Shown here piece after piece: positions 1 through 6,198 of a stretch of 9,210 nucleotides of DNA. Each line of letters opens with the position of its first letter. The stretch's first letter is position 1. Position numbers and translations under genes: made by a program. The notes below the pieces were generated by a model. It saw only the letters and a list, made by a program, of their open reading frames with translations, ran no database searches and was not told the origin of the DNA. Origin of the DNA: JAPLGD01 sp041302745 (lineage in GTDB: Bacteria; Bipolaricaulota; Bipolaricaulia; UBA7950; UBA9294); the NCBI GenBank assembly GCA_041302745.1, contig JBFYQP010000075.1:1-9210 (forward strand), given 5' to 3'.

Positions 1-266
1 TCCTGAAGAAGGGCATCACATTCATCCCCGACTTCCTCTGCAACGCTGGCGGCGTCACGTGTTCGTACTTCGAGCAGGTCCAGAACGACATGAATTTCTA
101 CTGGACCGAAGATGAAGTGAACAAGCGGCTGGACGAGAAGATGAGCACCGCGTTCCACGCCGTCTACGAGATGTCGCAGACCAAGAAGGTCGACATGCGC
201 ATCGCGGCGTACATGGTCGCCGTCGAGCGCGTCGCGTCGGCGATGCGTATGCGAGGGTGGATCTAG
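1..266 (+). CDS. gdhA: Glutamate dehydrogenase, C-terminal fragment
   Basis: Only the last 87 codons are present; the 5' part lies outside the window and the reading frame begins at base 3. The enzyme interconverts glutamate and 2-oxoglutarate plus ammonia using NAD(P)H in the cytoplasm. The visible part is the end of the Rossmann domain and the C-terminal helices of the Glu/Leu/Phe/Val dehydrogenase family. It shows the characteristic segment PDFLCNAGGVTCSYFE (fragment residues 9-24), followed by the family-typical helix containing QND and W, and the terminal RGWI. PDF-NAGGV-SYFE is seen in hexameric glutamate dehydrogenases and separates it reasonably well from leucine dehydrogenases. The TAG stop is followed after about 35 nt by a strong palindrome. 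The family call is secure. Cofactor preference cannot be judged from this piece. Confidence 0.92.
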   Translation, partial: LKKGITFIPDFLCNAGGVTCSYFEQVQNDMNFYWTEDEVNKRLDEKMSTAFHAVYEMSQTKKVDMRIAAYMVAVERVASAMRMRGWI

Positions 267-300
267 AACCAAACGCTCTCAGCGCTGAGGTGATTCGACG

Positions 301-324
301 ACGGGGCCCTCGCGAGGGCCCCGT
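301..324. terminator. Perfect 24-bp palindrome, likely bidirectional terminator
   Basis: ACGGGGCCCTCG is followed directly by its exact reverse complement, giving a 12-bp palindrome with no spacer; as RNA the central bases would form the loop. It lies between the stop of the glutamate dehydrogenase gene (266) and the stop of the MFS gene (352), which converge. On the plus strand it is followed by a pyrimidine stretch (CTCTTT), a weak but plausible intrinsic-terminator tail. The minus-strand side has no T-run. The role as a shared terminator is inferred from position and structure. Confidence 0.7.
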
Positions 325-351
325 CTCTTTCGTCCTCGACCGCAAGCGGGC

Positions 352-1605
352 TCAGGTCGCAGCGCCTTCCGAACCTCGATCGGTTTCGAAGCGGAGGACT
401 CCCGGGACGGCGCTCAAGATCAGGCTGACGGCGACCATCACGGCGCCCGCAATGACGTACCAAATCGGAACTCCGAACCGGTCGGCCAAGGGACCGGCAG
501 CGAGGAGTCCGAGCGGGGAGGCGGCCGCTGCGCCGCTGGACAAGAGGGACAAGACGCGGCCCTGCATCCCGTGCGGAACCCTTGCCTGGATCGCCGCGAA
601 CAGCGCCCCGTTGCAGATCGGGTTCGTGAACCCGATGAGCGCCATCGCGACCGTGGCCGCCCCAAGGCCGGCCGCGGGGAGGAGTCCCACCGCGGCGAAT
701 CCGATCCCCTGAAGAAGCAGGGCGAGCATGGCCGTCACCATCCGCCGCTTGAACCCTCCCCAGACTCCCAGAAGGACGCCGCCGACCACCATGCCGACTC
801 CGAAGACGGACTCCAGCTGGGCAAGCTGGAGCGCCCCACCGCCGAAGTGACTGGTGACGAGCAGCGGCAAGAGCGAGACCGCAGGATTGGCGAACAGGTT
901 GATGACCGCCGCGGCGACAATGATCACCAAGAGAGGACGCCACGCCGCGACAAAGCGGAACCCGGTTCGGAGGTCGGCGAGGACCGAGGACTTCGCGGCT
1001 TCGGCGGGATCCCGCCGAAGCACCGGGATCTCAAACCCAAGAAGCGGCAGAATCGCGAACAACGCCGTCGCGACGTCGATGGCGAGGATGCCGTACATGG
1101 GGAGAGCGCTCAAGAGGATCGCCCCGAGCGGAGGGGCGGCGATCGAACAAAGCCCGTACAGGCTCTGGTTCAACCCACCGATCCGCGCCAGGTGGCGCTC
1201 CGGAACCATCATCGCCGTGGACGACTGCATGGCGGGCCAGTGGAAGGCTCCTCCCGTCGATCGAACGAGAAGAGCGAGGTAGACGTGCCAGACCTGGGCG
1301 ACGCCCGACGCAAACAGCAGCGCGAGGCCGAGCGTGGCGAGGGCGATTCCTCCGTCGGCGAAGACCATCACCCATCGGCGATTCCAGCGATCCGCGAGCG
1401 CGCCGGCGACGGGGGCCACGAGGATCTGTGGCAGCAGCGCAACGAGCGTCGCCCCGGCAAGGACGGTGGCCGAACCGGTCGTCTGGGTCAGCCACCAAAC
1501 GAGGGCAAACTGCACCAACTGGCTGCCGAAGAGGGAAGCCGCCTGGCCCGACCAGACTGCAAAGAAGACCGCCCGCCAACGGGCCGGGTCCCAGGCTCGT
1601 GCCAT
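352..1605 (-). CDS. MFS transporter, DHA3/EntS-like exporter
   Basis: A 417-residue, very hydrophobic protein with about 12 predicted membrane helices, the normal size for the major facilitator superfamily. Such proteins exchange or export small molecules by proton antiport in the inner membrane. The loop after TM2 carries the superfamily motif A, here GALADRWNRRWVM (residues 68-80), and the arrangement resembles the MFS_3/EntS-type drug and siderophore exporters. The ATG at 1605 is chosen because AAGGAG (1607-1612, complement) precedes it, although the spacing is only 1 nt. A TTG four codons upstream (1617) is the alternative but has no ribosome site. The start lies 39 nt after the flavin reductase stop, so the two are probably cotranscribed and translationally close. 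Substrate is unknown; the flavoenzyme neighbours suggest a redox-active or aromatic compound (inference). Confidence 0.92.
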   Translation of the reverse strand: MARAWDPARWRAVFFAVWSGQAASLFGSQLVQFALVWWLTQTTGSATVLAGATLVALLPQILVAPVAGALADRWNRRWVMVFADGGIALATLGLALLFASGVAQVWHVYLALLVRSTGGAFHWPAMQSSTAMMVPERHLARIGGLNQSLYGLCSIAAPPLGAILLSALPMYGILAIDVATALFAILPLLGFEIPVLRRDPAEAAKSSVLADLRTGFRFVAAWRPLLVIIVAAAVINLFANPAVSLLPLLVTSHFGGGALQLAQLESVFGVGMVVGGVLLGVWGGFKRRMVTAMLALLLQGIGFAAVGLLPAAGLGAATVAMALIGFTNPICNGALFAAIQARVPHGMQGRVLSLLSSGAAAASPLGLLAAGPLADRFGVPIWYVIAGAVMVAVSLILSAVPGVLRFETDRGSEGAAT

Positions 1606-1644
1606 GCTCCTTCTCAAGCCGGCAGACTCCTCGTCCCGCTCGTC

Positions 1645-2220
1645 CTACGAGGCCGCGTTCTTCCTCTTGGCCGCGAACGCCGGGCCGATCCGGTCGCCGA
1701 GCGCGTAGTAGCTCTGTTCTGCGACCACGAACGTGAAAGGACGCACGCCGTCGACCGTCGGGTAGCCGTCGCGGCCGAGCACCTCTTCGTCCGCCTTCAC
1801 GTCGACGATCTCGCCGACGAACAGCGTGTGCAGCCCGAGCTTGAGTGAGTCGACCAGTCGGCACTCCAGGTTCAGAGGGAACTCCTCCACGTACGGCGCA
1901 TCCACGAGTTCGCTCGGGACGGCCGTCAGGCCTGCGGCCGCGAACTTGTCGCCCTCTCTCCCCGAGACGACCCCCACAAGGTCGGCGGCCGCCGCGTGGC
2001 TCACCGACGGAACGTTCACGGTGAACGCTCGCCGTCCTACCACGCAGGCGTACGTGTACGTCGCCTCACGGAGGGAAATCGAGACCGCCGGGGGCTTCGA
2101 ACAGCAGATTCCCCCCCACGCCACGGTCATCAGGTTGGGCGTCCCGGCGGCGTCGTAGGTCCCGATCACCCACACCGGCGACGGCATCGCGAGCGTCTTC
2201 GCACCGAGAGACCTCTTCAT
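1645..2220 (-). CDS. Flavin reductase-like FMN-binding protein
   Basis: A 191-residue protein of the flavin reductase-like (split-barrel, DIM6/NTAB) family. Members bind FMN and either reduce flavin for a partner or act as small flavoproteins of unknown substrate. The N-terminal PSPVWVIGTYD (13-23), PNLMTVAWGGICCSKPP (28-44) and SISLREATYTY blocks correspond to the family's FMN-binding core. FTVNVPS and the acidic-aromatic C-terminal half also fit. Length is typical (180-200). The ATG is preceded by AAGGAGG (complement of 2226-2232) with 5 nt spacing, so the start is firm. It begins 18 nt after the stop of the secreted-protein gene and ends 39 nt before the MFS gene, which indicates an operon. 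Two adjacent cysteines (39-40) lie in the predicted flavin region; I do not know whether they matter. The family is clear but the substrate is not. Confidence 0.92.
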   Translation of the reverse strand: MKRSLGAKTLAMPSPVWVIGTYDAAGTPNLMTVAWGGICCSKPPAVSISLREATYTYACVVGRRAFTVNVPSVSHAAAADLVGVVSGREGDKFAAAGLTAVPSELVDAPYVEEFPLNLECRLVDSLKLGLHTLFVGEIVDVKADEEVLGRDGYPTVDGVRPFTFVVAEQSYYALGDRIGPAFAAKRKNAAS

Positions 2221-2238
2221 CTTCTCCTCCTTGACCGC

Positions 2239-2991
2239 CTACTCGTCGATCGCGATCGGTCCGAAGGCCATTCCTAGGCGTACCGCGACGGTGAACTCCG
2301 CCCCGCCGGTGTAGGTGGCGATCCCGGCGAGGCTCGCTCGACCGAGGCTTGCCTTCAGCTTCACCGTCGCGTACGAGAACTCGAGCGGAACGACGCTCGC
2401 CTCGGCGAACCCGCTCAGACCGAGCGTGATCGCGGAGTCTCCGTCCCCGATCGTCGCCAGGGTCACGGAGACACACGCGTCGACAAACGATTCGAGGCCC
2501 ATCGGACTCGCGTAGAGAATCGTCGAATGGGTCACGTAGTTGCTCCCCACGGCGATCGTCGCGTCGACGAACTCGTACGGATCGAGGGGATGGGCGAGCG
2601 TGACGCCCGCGCCAGCGCTGCACGTCACCTCCACCGCGGCGTCGCCCAGCGGAAGCTCGGCCGCCCAGACGTCGCCCGACAGGGTCACGTCGAGCGGCTC
2701 AAACGTCACGGCCGTGAAGGAAAACAGTGCGGTCGTGAGCAGGCTGAGGTCGCCCACGGCCCGCTCCATCTCGAGGCGCTGCGAGTCTGCGACCTCGGGC
2801 CAGACATCGAAGGTGGTCGTATTCGTCACGGTCCAGCCCTCCGTCATGAGCGTCACCGCGCCTCCTCCTCCAACGCCGAGGCTCGGATACGGGTTCCCCT
2901 CTGCGTAGAAGGAGCCAGTCAACTCCGCCGCCCCAACCGTCGCCGAGATGCCGAGACAAGCGAGAGCGAGCACTGCCGGAATCCACTTCAT
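2239..2991 (-). CDS. Secreted/outer-surface beta-rich protein, unknown family
   Basis: I do not recognise the family. The 250-residue product starts with a classic signal peptide: MK, then a hydrophobic core WIPAVLALACLGISATV, with likely cleavage around GAA-ELT (residues 20-23). The C12 context is a poor lipobox, so a lipoprotein is unlikely. The mature part is rich in alternating hydrophobic/polar stretches, Thr, Val, Gly and Ala, with very few charged residues. This is the pattern of an all-beta secreted domain or an outer-membrane barrel, although there is no terminal aromatic residue typical of BamA-recognised barrels. Two mature cysteines (VTCSAG and DACVSV) could form a disulfide. The ATG at 2991 is preferred: it follows GGAGGT (complement of 3002-3007) at 10 nt. 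A GTG four codons upstream (3003) would place extra residues before the Lys. The stop is 18 nt before the flavin reductase start, so it heads that operon. Confidence 0.72.
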   Translation of the reverse strand: MKWIPAVLALACLGISATVGAAELTGSFYAEGNPYPSLGVGGGGAVTLMTEGWTVTNTTTFDVWPEVADSQRLEMERAVGDLSLLTTALFSFTAVTFEPLDVTLSGDVWAAELPLGDAAVEVTCSAGAGVTLAHPLDPYEFVDATIAVGSNYVTHSTILYASPMGLESFVDACVSVTLATIGDGDSAITLGLSGFAEASVVPLEFSYATVKLKASLGRASLAGIATYTGGAEFTVAVRLGMAFGPIAIDE

Positions 2992-3087
2992 CACCGCAAG
3001 CACCTCCCCTTTCCGATGCTGATGAGCTTACGGTTCGCCCCGCCCGACGGAAAGGGCGCGCGTCGTCCGCCCGGCCGCGGCGCGAAC

Positions 3088-3663
3088 TCAGAGCCAGCGA
3101 ACCGTTTCGTGCAGGGTCCGCCGGGGGCGCGGGGCGGGACTCTCGGCGGCGTAGCCGAACGAAATCGCGGCGACCATCTGACCCGCCTCGCCAAGCCAGG
3201 CCCGGAGCTCCCCGTAGGCGTAGAGAACGTCGGCGATCCAAAGAGAGCCGAGGCCGAGGTCCTGTGCCGCAAGGAGCATGTTCTCGATCGCCGCGCCCAC
3301 CGACTGAACGTCGACCAGCTCCTGGAACGCCTGGTCGACGGACCGCGGCGCCCACGGATCCGCGCCGCTCGGGTTGAACACGAACACCGTCACCGGGGCG
3401 CGCTCCATCACGCGCGCCGTCCCTTCGGCGCTGCCCGCGTCTTCGCCGCGGCTCCTGGCCGCGGCGACGGCGTCGAGCAGGATCTTCACCAGGGTCGCTC
3501 GCTTCTCTCCGGAGACGACGACGAACCGCCACGGCTGTCGGTTCTTGCCCGATGGAGCCTGGATCCCCGCCAGCAGGATCGCCTCGACGGTCTCTCGTGG
3601 AATCGGCCGGTCCTCGAATCGGCGGATGCTGCGCCTCGAAGCCATGGCCTCCAGTGCGTTCAC
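3088..3663 (-). CDS. Nitroreductase family FMN-dependent oxidoreductase
   Basis: A 191-residue nitroreductase-fold protein. These are FMN homodimers using NAD(P)H to reduce nitroaromatics, quinones, enones or specialised substrates. The FMN phosphate-binding motif is RRSIR (residues 10-14). PSGKNRQPW (37-45) is the second FMN loop, and the DVQSVGAAIENMLLAAQDLG block followed by GSLWI is the family's dimer/flavin helix. The C-terminal GYA stretch also fits. The start is the GTG at 3663, because AAGGAGG (complement of 3671-3677) sits 7 nt upstream and the fold's first helix begins immediately after it. An in-frame ATG at 3750 would add an unconserved tail that overlaps the preceding gene. It follows the FMN reductase gene by 31 nt and is probably cotranscribed. 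The substrate cannot be predicted. Confidence 0.93.
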   Translation of the reverse strand: MNALEAMASRRSIRRFEDRPIPRETVEAILLAGIQAPSGKNRQPWRFVVVSGEKRATLVKILLDAVAAARSRGEDAGSAEGTARVMERAPVTVFVFNPSGADPWAPRSVDQAFQELVDVQSVGAAIENMLLAAQDLGLGSLWIADVLYAYGELRAWLGEAGQMVAAISFGYAAESPAPRPRRTLHETVRWL

Positions 3664-3670
3664 AGAACTC

Positions 3671-3677
3671 CCTCCTT
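3671..3677 (-). promoter_or_regulatory. Ribosome-binding site deciding the nitroreductase GTG start
   Basis: The complement reads AAGGAGG, 7 nt before the GTG at 3663. This supports the GTG over the upstream in-frame ATG at 3750, which lies inside the preceding gene. Confidence 0.8.
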
Positions 3678-3694
3678 GCGTGTTGCCGCCCGCG

Positions 3695-4318
3695 TCACGC
3701 GCGCCGGTCTTCCCGTCGGGCGGCCGCCGCACGAGCCAACGCGACTCCAAGCTCCTTCGCCCGCTCGTGCGGACGGAAGACGTCGTCCTCCTTGGGATCG
3801 CCGTGCGCCCCGACGCCGAGGTAGGGAAAGCCGTCGAGGAGAACCGGCCGCATCCCGACGAGCGTTGAGAACTCGTGAAGGTACTCGAGGACTCCGTGAG
3901 GGTTCGAGTACTCGGCCACGGCGACGAGGCCGCAAGGGATGCCGGCCAGCGGAGACGACGCGCGTGCGGCTCCCGCCGTCTCGTGGAAGAAGAACATCGA
4001 CTGAACCCGCTCGATGAAGGCGTGGAAGTGGGCCGGCGGAGCGCGGAAGTACTGCGGCGCTCCGAGGATGACGGCGTCCGCCTCGATCATCCGCTCGAGG
4101 ACTGCGCCGACATCGTCCGTCGTCGCGCAGCGGTACGGATGGGACGAGCAGTACGGCGAGCACGTGACTCGGCACGGGGCGAACGTCCGCTCCGCCGCGT
4201 GAACGATCTCGACCTCGAAGGTCGGGTCCACGCCTTCCATCGCCTGCACGACGCCGCGCACGAGGGTTGCGGTATGACGGTTTGCCCTCATGGACCCGAT
4301 GATTCCGAGCACCCGCAT
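3695..4318 (-). CDS. NADPH-dependent FMN reductase / iron-sulfur flavoprotein-like
   Basis: A 207-residue flavodoxin-fold protein of the NADPH-dependent FMN reductase family. MRVLGIIGSMRANRHT forms the first beta strand and the FMN phosphate loop (GSMRANRHT, 8-16). GAPQYFRAPPAHFHAFIERV is the second flavin loop plus helix, and VAVAEYSNPHG the third. Between strand 2 and helix 2 are four cysteines, C49, C53, C57 and C64, followed by DD (68-69). This is the place where iron-sulfur flavoproteins (Isf) carry their compact cluster motif, but the spacing here is CX3CX3CX6C rather than the tighter spacing I know for that family. Cluster binding is therefore possible, not proven. The ATG at 4318 is chosen from AAGGAG (complement of 4324-4329) 5 nt upstream and the immediate beta strand. 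The longer in-frame extension is arginine-rich and unconserved. It is followed 31 nt later by the nitroreductase gene, likely as one transcript. Confidence 0.9.
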   Translation of the reverse strand: MRVLGIIGSMRANRHTATLVRGVVQAMEGVDPTFEVEIVHAAERTFAPCRVTCSPYCSSHPYRCATTDDVGAVLERMIEADAVILGAPQYFRAPPAHFHAFIERVQSMFFFHETAGAARASSPLAGIPCGLVAVAEYSNPHGVLEYLHEFSTLVGMRPVLLDGFPYLGVGAHGDPKEDDVFRPHERAKELGVALARAAAARREDRRA

Positions 4319-4430
4319 GCCCTCTCCTTCGGCGGACCGACGGCGAAGCCGGCGCCATGGCCCTATGCGTTGGATGGTACTGGAGAGGCGCGAGCGTCGT
4401 CGACCGCGGAAGTCGATCGGCTCCAGCCCG

Positions 4431-5036
4431 CTAGCAGCCCCCACCCGGATTGGGCTTCGGAGGAGAAGCGGCGGGAGCCCCGGCTCCGGCCGGGGCCCCG
4501 GCACCGGCCGGGGTCGACGTCGATGCGGGAACCCTCACGTTGACGGTCGCGACGACTGCAGGAGACAGGGGCGCGTCGTTGGCGCGAACGAGCTGCACGG
4601 ACAGCTTATGCCATCCTGAGCCCACGAGCCTCCACGTGTGGGACGCCTCTCCCGTGCTGAAGCACGACGCCGATTCGGTCAGAGCGGGGCGGTTCGCCGC
4701 GGTCGGAGGCTCGACGTCGAGGTAGTAGTGGTAGTGGTACCCCTCGCTTCCGAGGAGCCGATCGGCGTGAAGGGCGCGCACCGTCACGGTCACCGCTCCC
4801 GCCGGAACCGCGGCGTCGGAAGCCGGAGCGACGATGGTCAAGGTCGGAGCTGGAGCGGACTCCGCGGTGACGAGCCCAACCGCAAGAGCCACCAACCCGA
4901 TCAGGGCGCAGAGTAGAAGGAACTCCTGCCAAGGCAGCGCGCGCCGTTGTTCGCGAGACGAATACCCGATGGCGCCGTGCCCCGTGTTGTGTGGGACAAG
5001 CACGCTCTGATACGCAGGACGCCGCTGTCCTTTCAT
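4431..5036 (-). CDS. Membrane-anchored protein with extracytoplasmic beta domain
   Basis: A 201-residue protein. A basic N-terminus (1-38) precedes one hydrophobic segment (about 39-57, FLLLCALIGLVALAVGLVTA), which fits an uncleaved signal anchor with the rest outside the membrane. Residues 65-169 look like an Ig-like beta sandwich. It opens with TIVAPASDAAVPAGAVTVTV, has the aromatic/His block GYHYHYYLD (99-107), and ends with SHTWRLVGSGWHKLSVQLV and SPAVVATVNVRV. This order resembles DUF4399-type and related domains, in which a His-rich turn, then W/G-H-L-QL-D precede a Pro, but the assignment is tentative. The C-terminal tail is low-complexity Ala-Gly-Pro, ending in GGGC. The start follows AAGGAGG (complement of 5046-5052) by 9 nt; the ATG at 5123 adds a dubious basic extension. 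The gap of 112 nt to the FMN reductase means cotranscription is possible but not certain. Confidence 0.72.
   Translation of the reverse strand: MKGQRRPAYQSVLVPHNTGHGAIGYSSREQRRALPWQEFLLLCALIGLVALAVGLVTAESAPAPTLTIVAPASDAAVPAGAVTVTVRALHADRLLGSEGYHYHYYLDVEPPTAANRPALTESASCFSTGEASHTWRLVGSGWHKLSVQLVRANDAPLSPAVVATVNVRVPASTSTPAGAGAPAGAGAPAASPPKPNPGGGC
4474..4509 (-). repeat. Two 18-bp in-frame tandem repeats, Ala-Gly-Pro tail
   Basis: Two adjacent 18-bp units (4474-4491 and 4492-4509) differ at two positions and encode the repeated AGAGAP of the C-terminal tail of the membrane-anchored protein. The array is extremely GC-rich and self-complementary (GGCC/CCGG blocks). Copy number may vary between strains by slippage (inference). 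Confidence 0.8.
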
Positions 5037-5086
5037 GCGTTCTCCCCTCCTTTCGGCGCACGTCACGCCGCGTCGATCGCTTCGTC

Positions 5087-5109
5087 GAGACGGCACGCAA
5101 TGCCGTTTC
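5087..5109 (-). promoter_or_regulatory. Stem-loop in the leader of the anchored-protein gene
   Basis: GAGACGGCA (5087-5095) pairs with TGCCGTTTC (5101-5109) around a 5-nt loop, 9 pairs with one G-T. It lies about 50 nt upstream of the anchored-protein start. It could be a leader hairpin or operator; no run of T follows on the minus strand, so a terminator is unlikely. Confidence 0.35.
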
Positions 5110-5172
5110 GAAGGATCCTCCAAAGGATGCCTCGGCGGCCTCGACTCCGGAAGGAATCCGCTCCCGCAGATC

Positions 5173-5195
5173 CTGAACGACTGTCCGGTTCAGTC
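5173..5195. promoter_or_regulatory. Two overlapping inverted repeats, possible operator
   Basis: CTGAAC (5173-5178) is complementary to GTTCAG (5188-5193), and GACTG (5179-5183) is complementary to CAGTC (5191-5195). The arms overlap, so as RNA only one hairpin could form at a time; as DNA the ACTG-N7-CAGT core could be a dimer binding site. Short repeats like this also occur by chance. Confidence 0.25.
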
Positions 5196-5364
5196 CAGGC
5201 CGAAGCGCTGACGCAGGGTGCGCCACCTCCTCGCGGGGCGGGACAGGACGATCGAACGCCCCCCTGAGCGGGGTGTCGAACGTCCACGATGGATCTGGGC
5301 TTTGTCCGGTCGCCCGCCGAGTTCGCGGGAATACTGATCGGTGAGGGGGGATCCCTGAGAGCCC

Positions 5365-5412
5365 TATAACCGCCAGGGAATACGGCGTGGCCAAGACGCG
5401 ACAACCTGGCGG
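5365..5412 (+). promoter_or_regulatory. TATAAC hexamer with 8-bp inverted repeat upstream of the Ntn-hydrolase gene
   Basis: TATAAC (5365-5370) matches the sigma-70 -10 consensus at five of six bases, but no convincing -35 is present at 16-18 nt. It runs directly into CCGCCAGG (5370-5377), whose exact complement CCTGGCGG is at 5405-5412 with a 27-nt interval. If TATAAC is used, the first arm would sit near the transcription start, so the repeat could be an operator or a leader stem. The putative start codon is about 90 nt further on. Confidence 0.35.
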
Positions 5413-5499
5413 CCCTCATTTAGCGAGCCCCCGCCGATGTGCCCTCTTCCGATCCGTCCCTTTCTTCCATGGAGGTCCGTGGAGTATCGTGACGACGAA

Positions 5500-6150
5500 A
5501 TGAGTCTCGTCGTAGCGGTGCGCGATGCCCAGGAAATCGTCATGGCGTGCGACGGACGTGTGCTCGCCGAGGACCTTTCGGTCATGGTCGACGACGCCCC
5601 GAAGACGCTCGCACTCAACGCCGAGCTGTGCATCGGCTTGGCCGGCCCGACGGACGCGCTGCGCCACGTCTTGACGTCTCTCGGACTCCGCTGCCGCGGC
5701 GCGCACCCCGCCGATCTTCTGCAATCCTGTCAAGCTCGGTGTCCGATCGACATCGGGTACGAGGACGCGCGAGCGGAAGTCGTCGGCGTTCTGCGATGGC
5801 TGTCGCGGCGCGTCGCGCCGCCCGACCGCGTGGGCAGGATCCCGTCGGTGCTCCTCGGGGGACGACGTGCCGACTCTCCGGCGCTGGCCGCGTGGCAGTC
5901 ACCCCTATGGATCGCGGAAGAGAACGCGTTGGCAGGCCGGCACTCCGCCTCGGTCGGACAGGTTCCGCCTTGCGGGTCTCGAGAGCTGGCGGCGTTCCGC
6001 GAGGCCGTGACGGGCGAAAGACCCACCGAAGACCGCCTCGCGCAGGCCGTACGCATTTGCGCTCGCTACTTCGGCCCCGACGGGCCGATCGGCGGGATCG
6101 TCTTCGTGCGCCGTCTGTCGCAAGGATTCAGCCTCGCGCGCGCCGCATGA
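5500..6150 (+). CDS. Ntn-hydrolase (proteasome-fold) family protein
   Basis: A 216-residue protein with the N-terminal layout of the proteasome beta/HslV superfamily. Numbering the Ser after Met as 1 in SLVVAVRDAQEIVMACDGR puts Asp at 17 and Arg at 19, as in proteasome beta subunits. A Lys follows at 34 in the DAPKT strand, close to the catalytic Lys33. LCIGLAGPTDALRHV matches the AG-x-DA turn and helix that follow. If Met is removed, a Ser rather than the usual Thr would be the N-terminal nucleophile. The C-terminal half (DPAL-like helices, then YFGPDGPIGGIVFVRRL) fits a four-layer sandwich that ends in a strand. The start is uncertain: ATG 5500 exposes the putative nucleophile but lacks a well-spaced ribosome site. 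GTG 5479 has GGAGG 3 nt upstream and would add seven residues needing processing. It is a single gene, with no HslU or AAA partner nearby. It could be a peptidase, an amidase or inactive. Confidence 0.75.
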   Translation: MSLVVAVRDAQEIVMACDGRVLAEDLSVMVDDAPKTLALNAELCIGLAGPTDALRHVLTSLGLRCRGAHPADLLQSCQARCPIDIGYEDARAEVVGVLRWLSRRVAPPDRVGRIPSVLLGGRRADSPALAAWQSPLWIAEENALAGRHSASVGQVPPCGSRELAAFREAVTGERPTEDRLAQAVRICARYFGPDGPIGGIVFVRRLSQGFSLARAA

Positions 6151-6198
6151 ATTCTTCTCCCGCACCGGAGGCGCTGTCTGGGGCGTAGAGCGCGATGG

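Larger units (their letters stand above)
5037..5499. other. Non-coding divergent region, 463 nt
   Basis: This stretch separates the minus-strand block from the plus-strand proteasome-fold gene. The open frames crossing it are arginine/serine/proline-rich, lack recognisable motifs or good ribosome sites, and look like GC-driven background. It holds the ribosome site of the anchored protein (5046-5052), three inverted repeats listed separately, and a TATAAC hexamer near the plus gene. I see no tRNA, recognised riboswitch or mobile element. Confidence 0.6.

Noticed and set aside
571..1848. 425-codon plus-strand open frame
   Set aside because: Antisense to the MFS and flavin reductase genes, with an Arg/Glu/Asp/Pro-rich composition typical of GC-rich shadows and no motif.
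2992..3087. Promoter or terminator between the nitroreductase and secreted-protein genes
   Set aside because: The 96-nt gap is GC-rich with GGGCGG-type direct repeats, but I found no stem followed by a T-run and no credible -35/-10 pair.
2527..4017. 496-codon plus-strand open frame
   Set aside because: Antisense to three well-supported genes; the composition is Arg/Pro-rich and there is no domain.
5063..5419. 118-codon minus-strand open frame in the divergent region
   Set aside because: Arg/Ser/Pro-rich, without a good ribosome site or motif, in a region with several inverted repeats; treated as background.
5437..5499. Start of the Ntn-hydrolase gene at ATG 5437
   Set aside because: There is no ribosome site before it, and it would bury the putative N-terminal nucleophile behind 22 unconserved residues.
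5037..5499. Riboswitch or structured small RNA in the divergent region
   Set aside because: Only short isolated inverted repeats are visible; no conserved riboswitch core that I know is recognisable.
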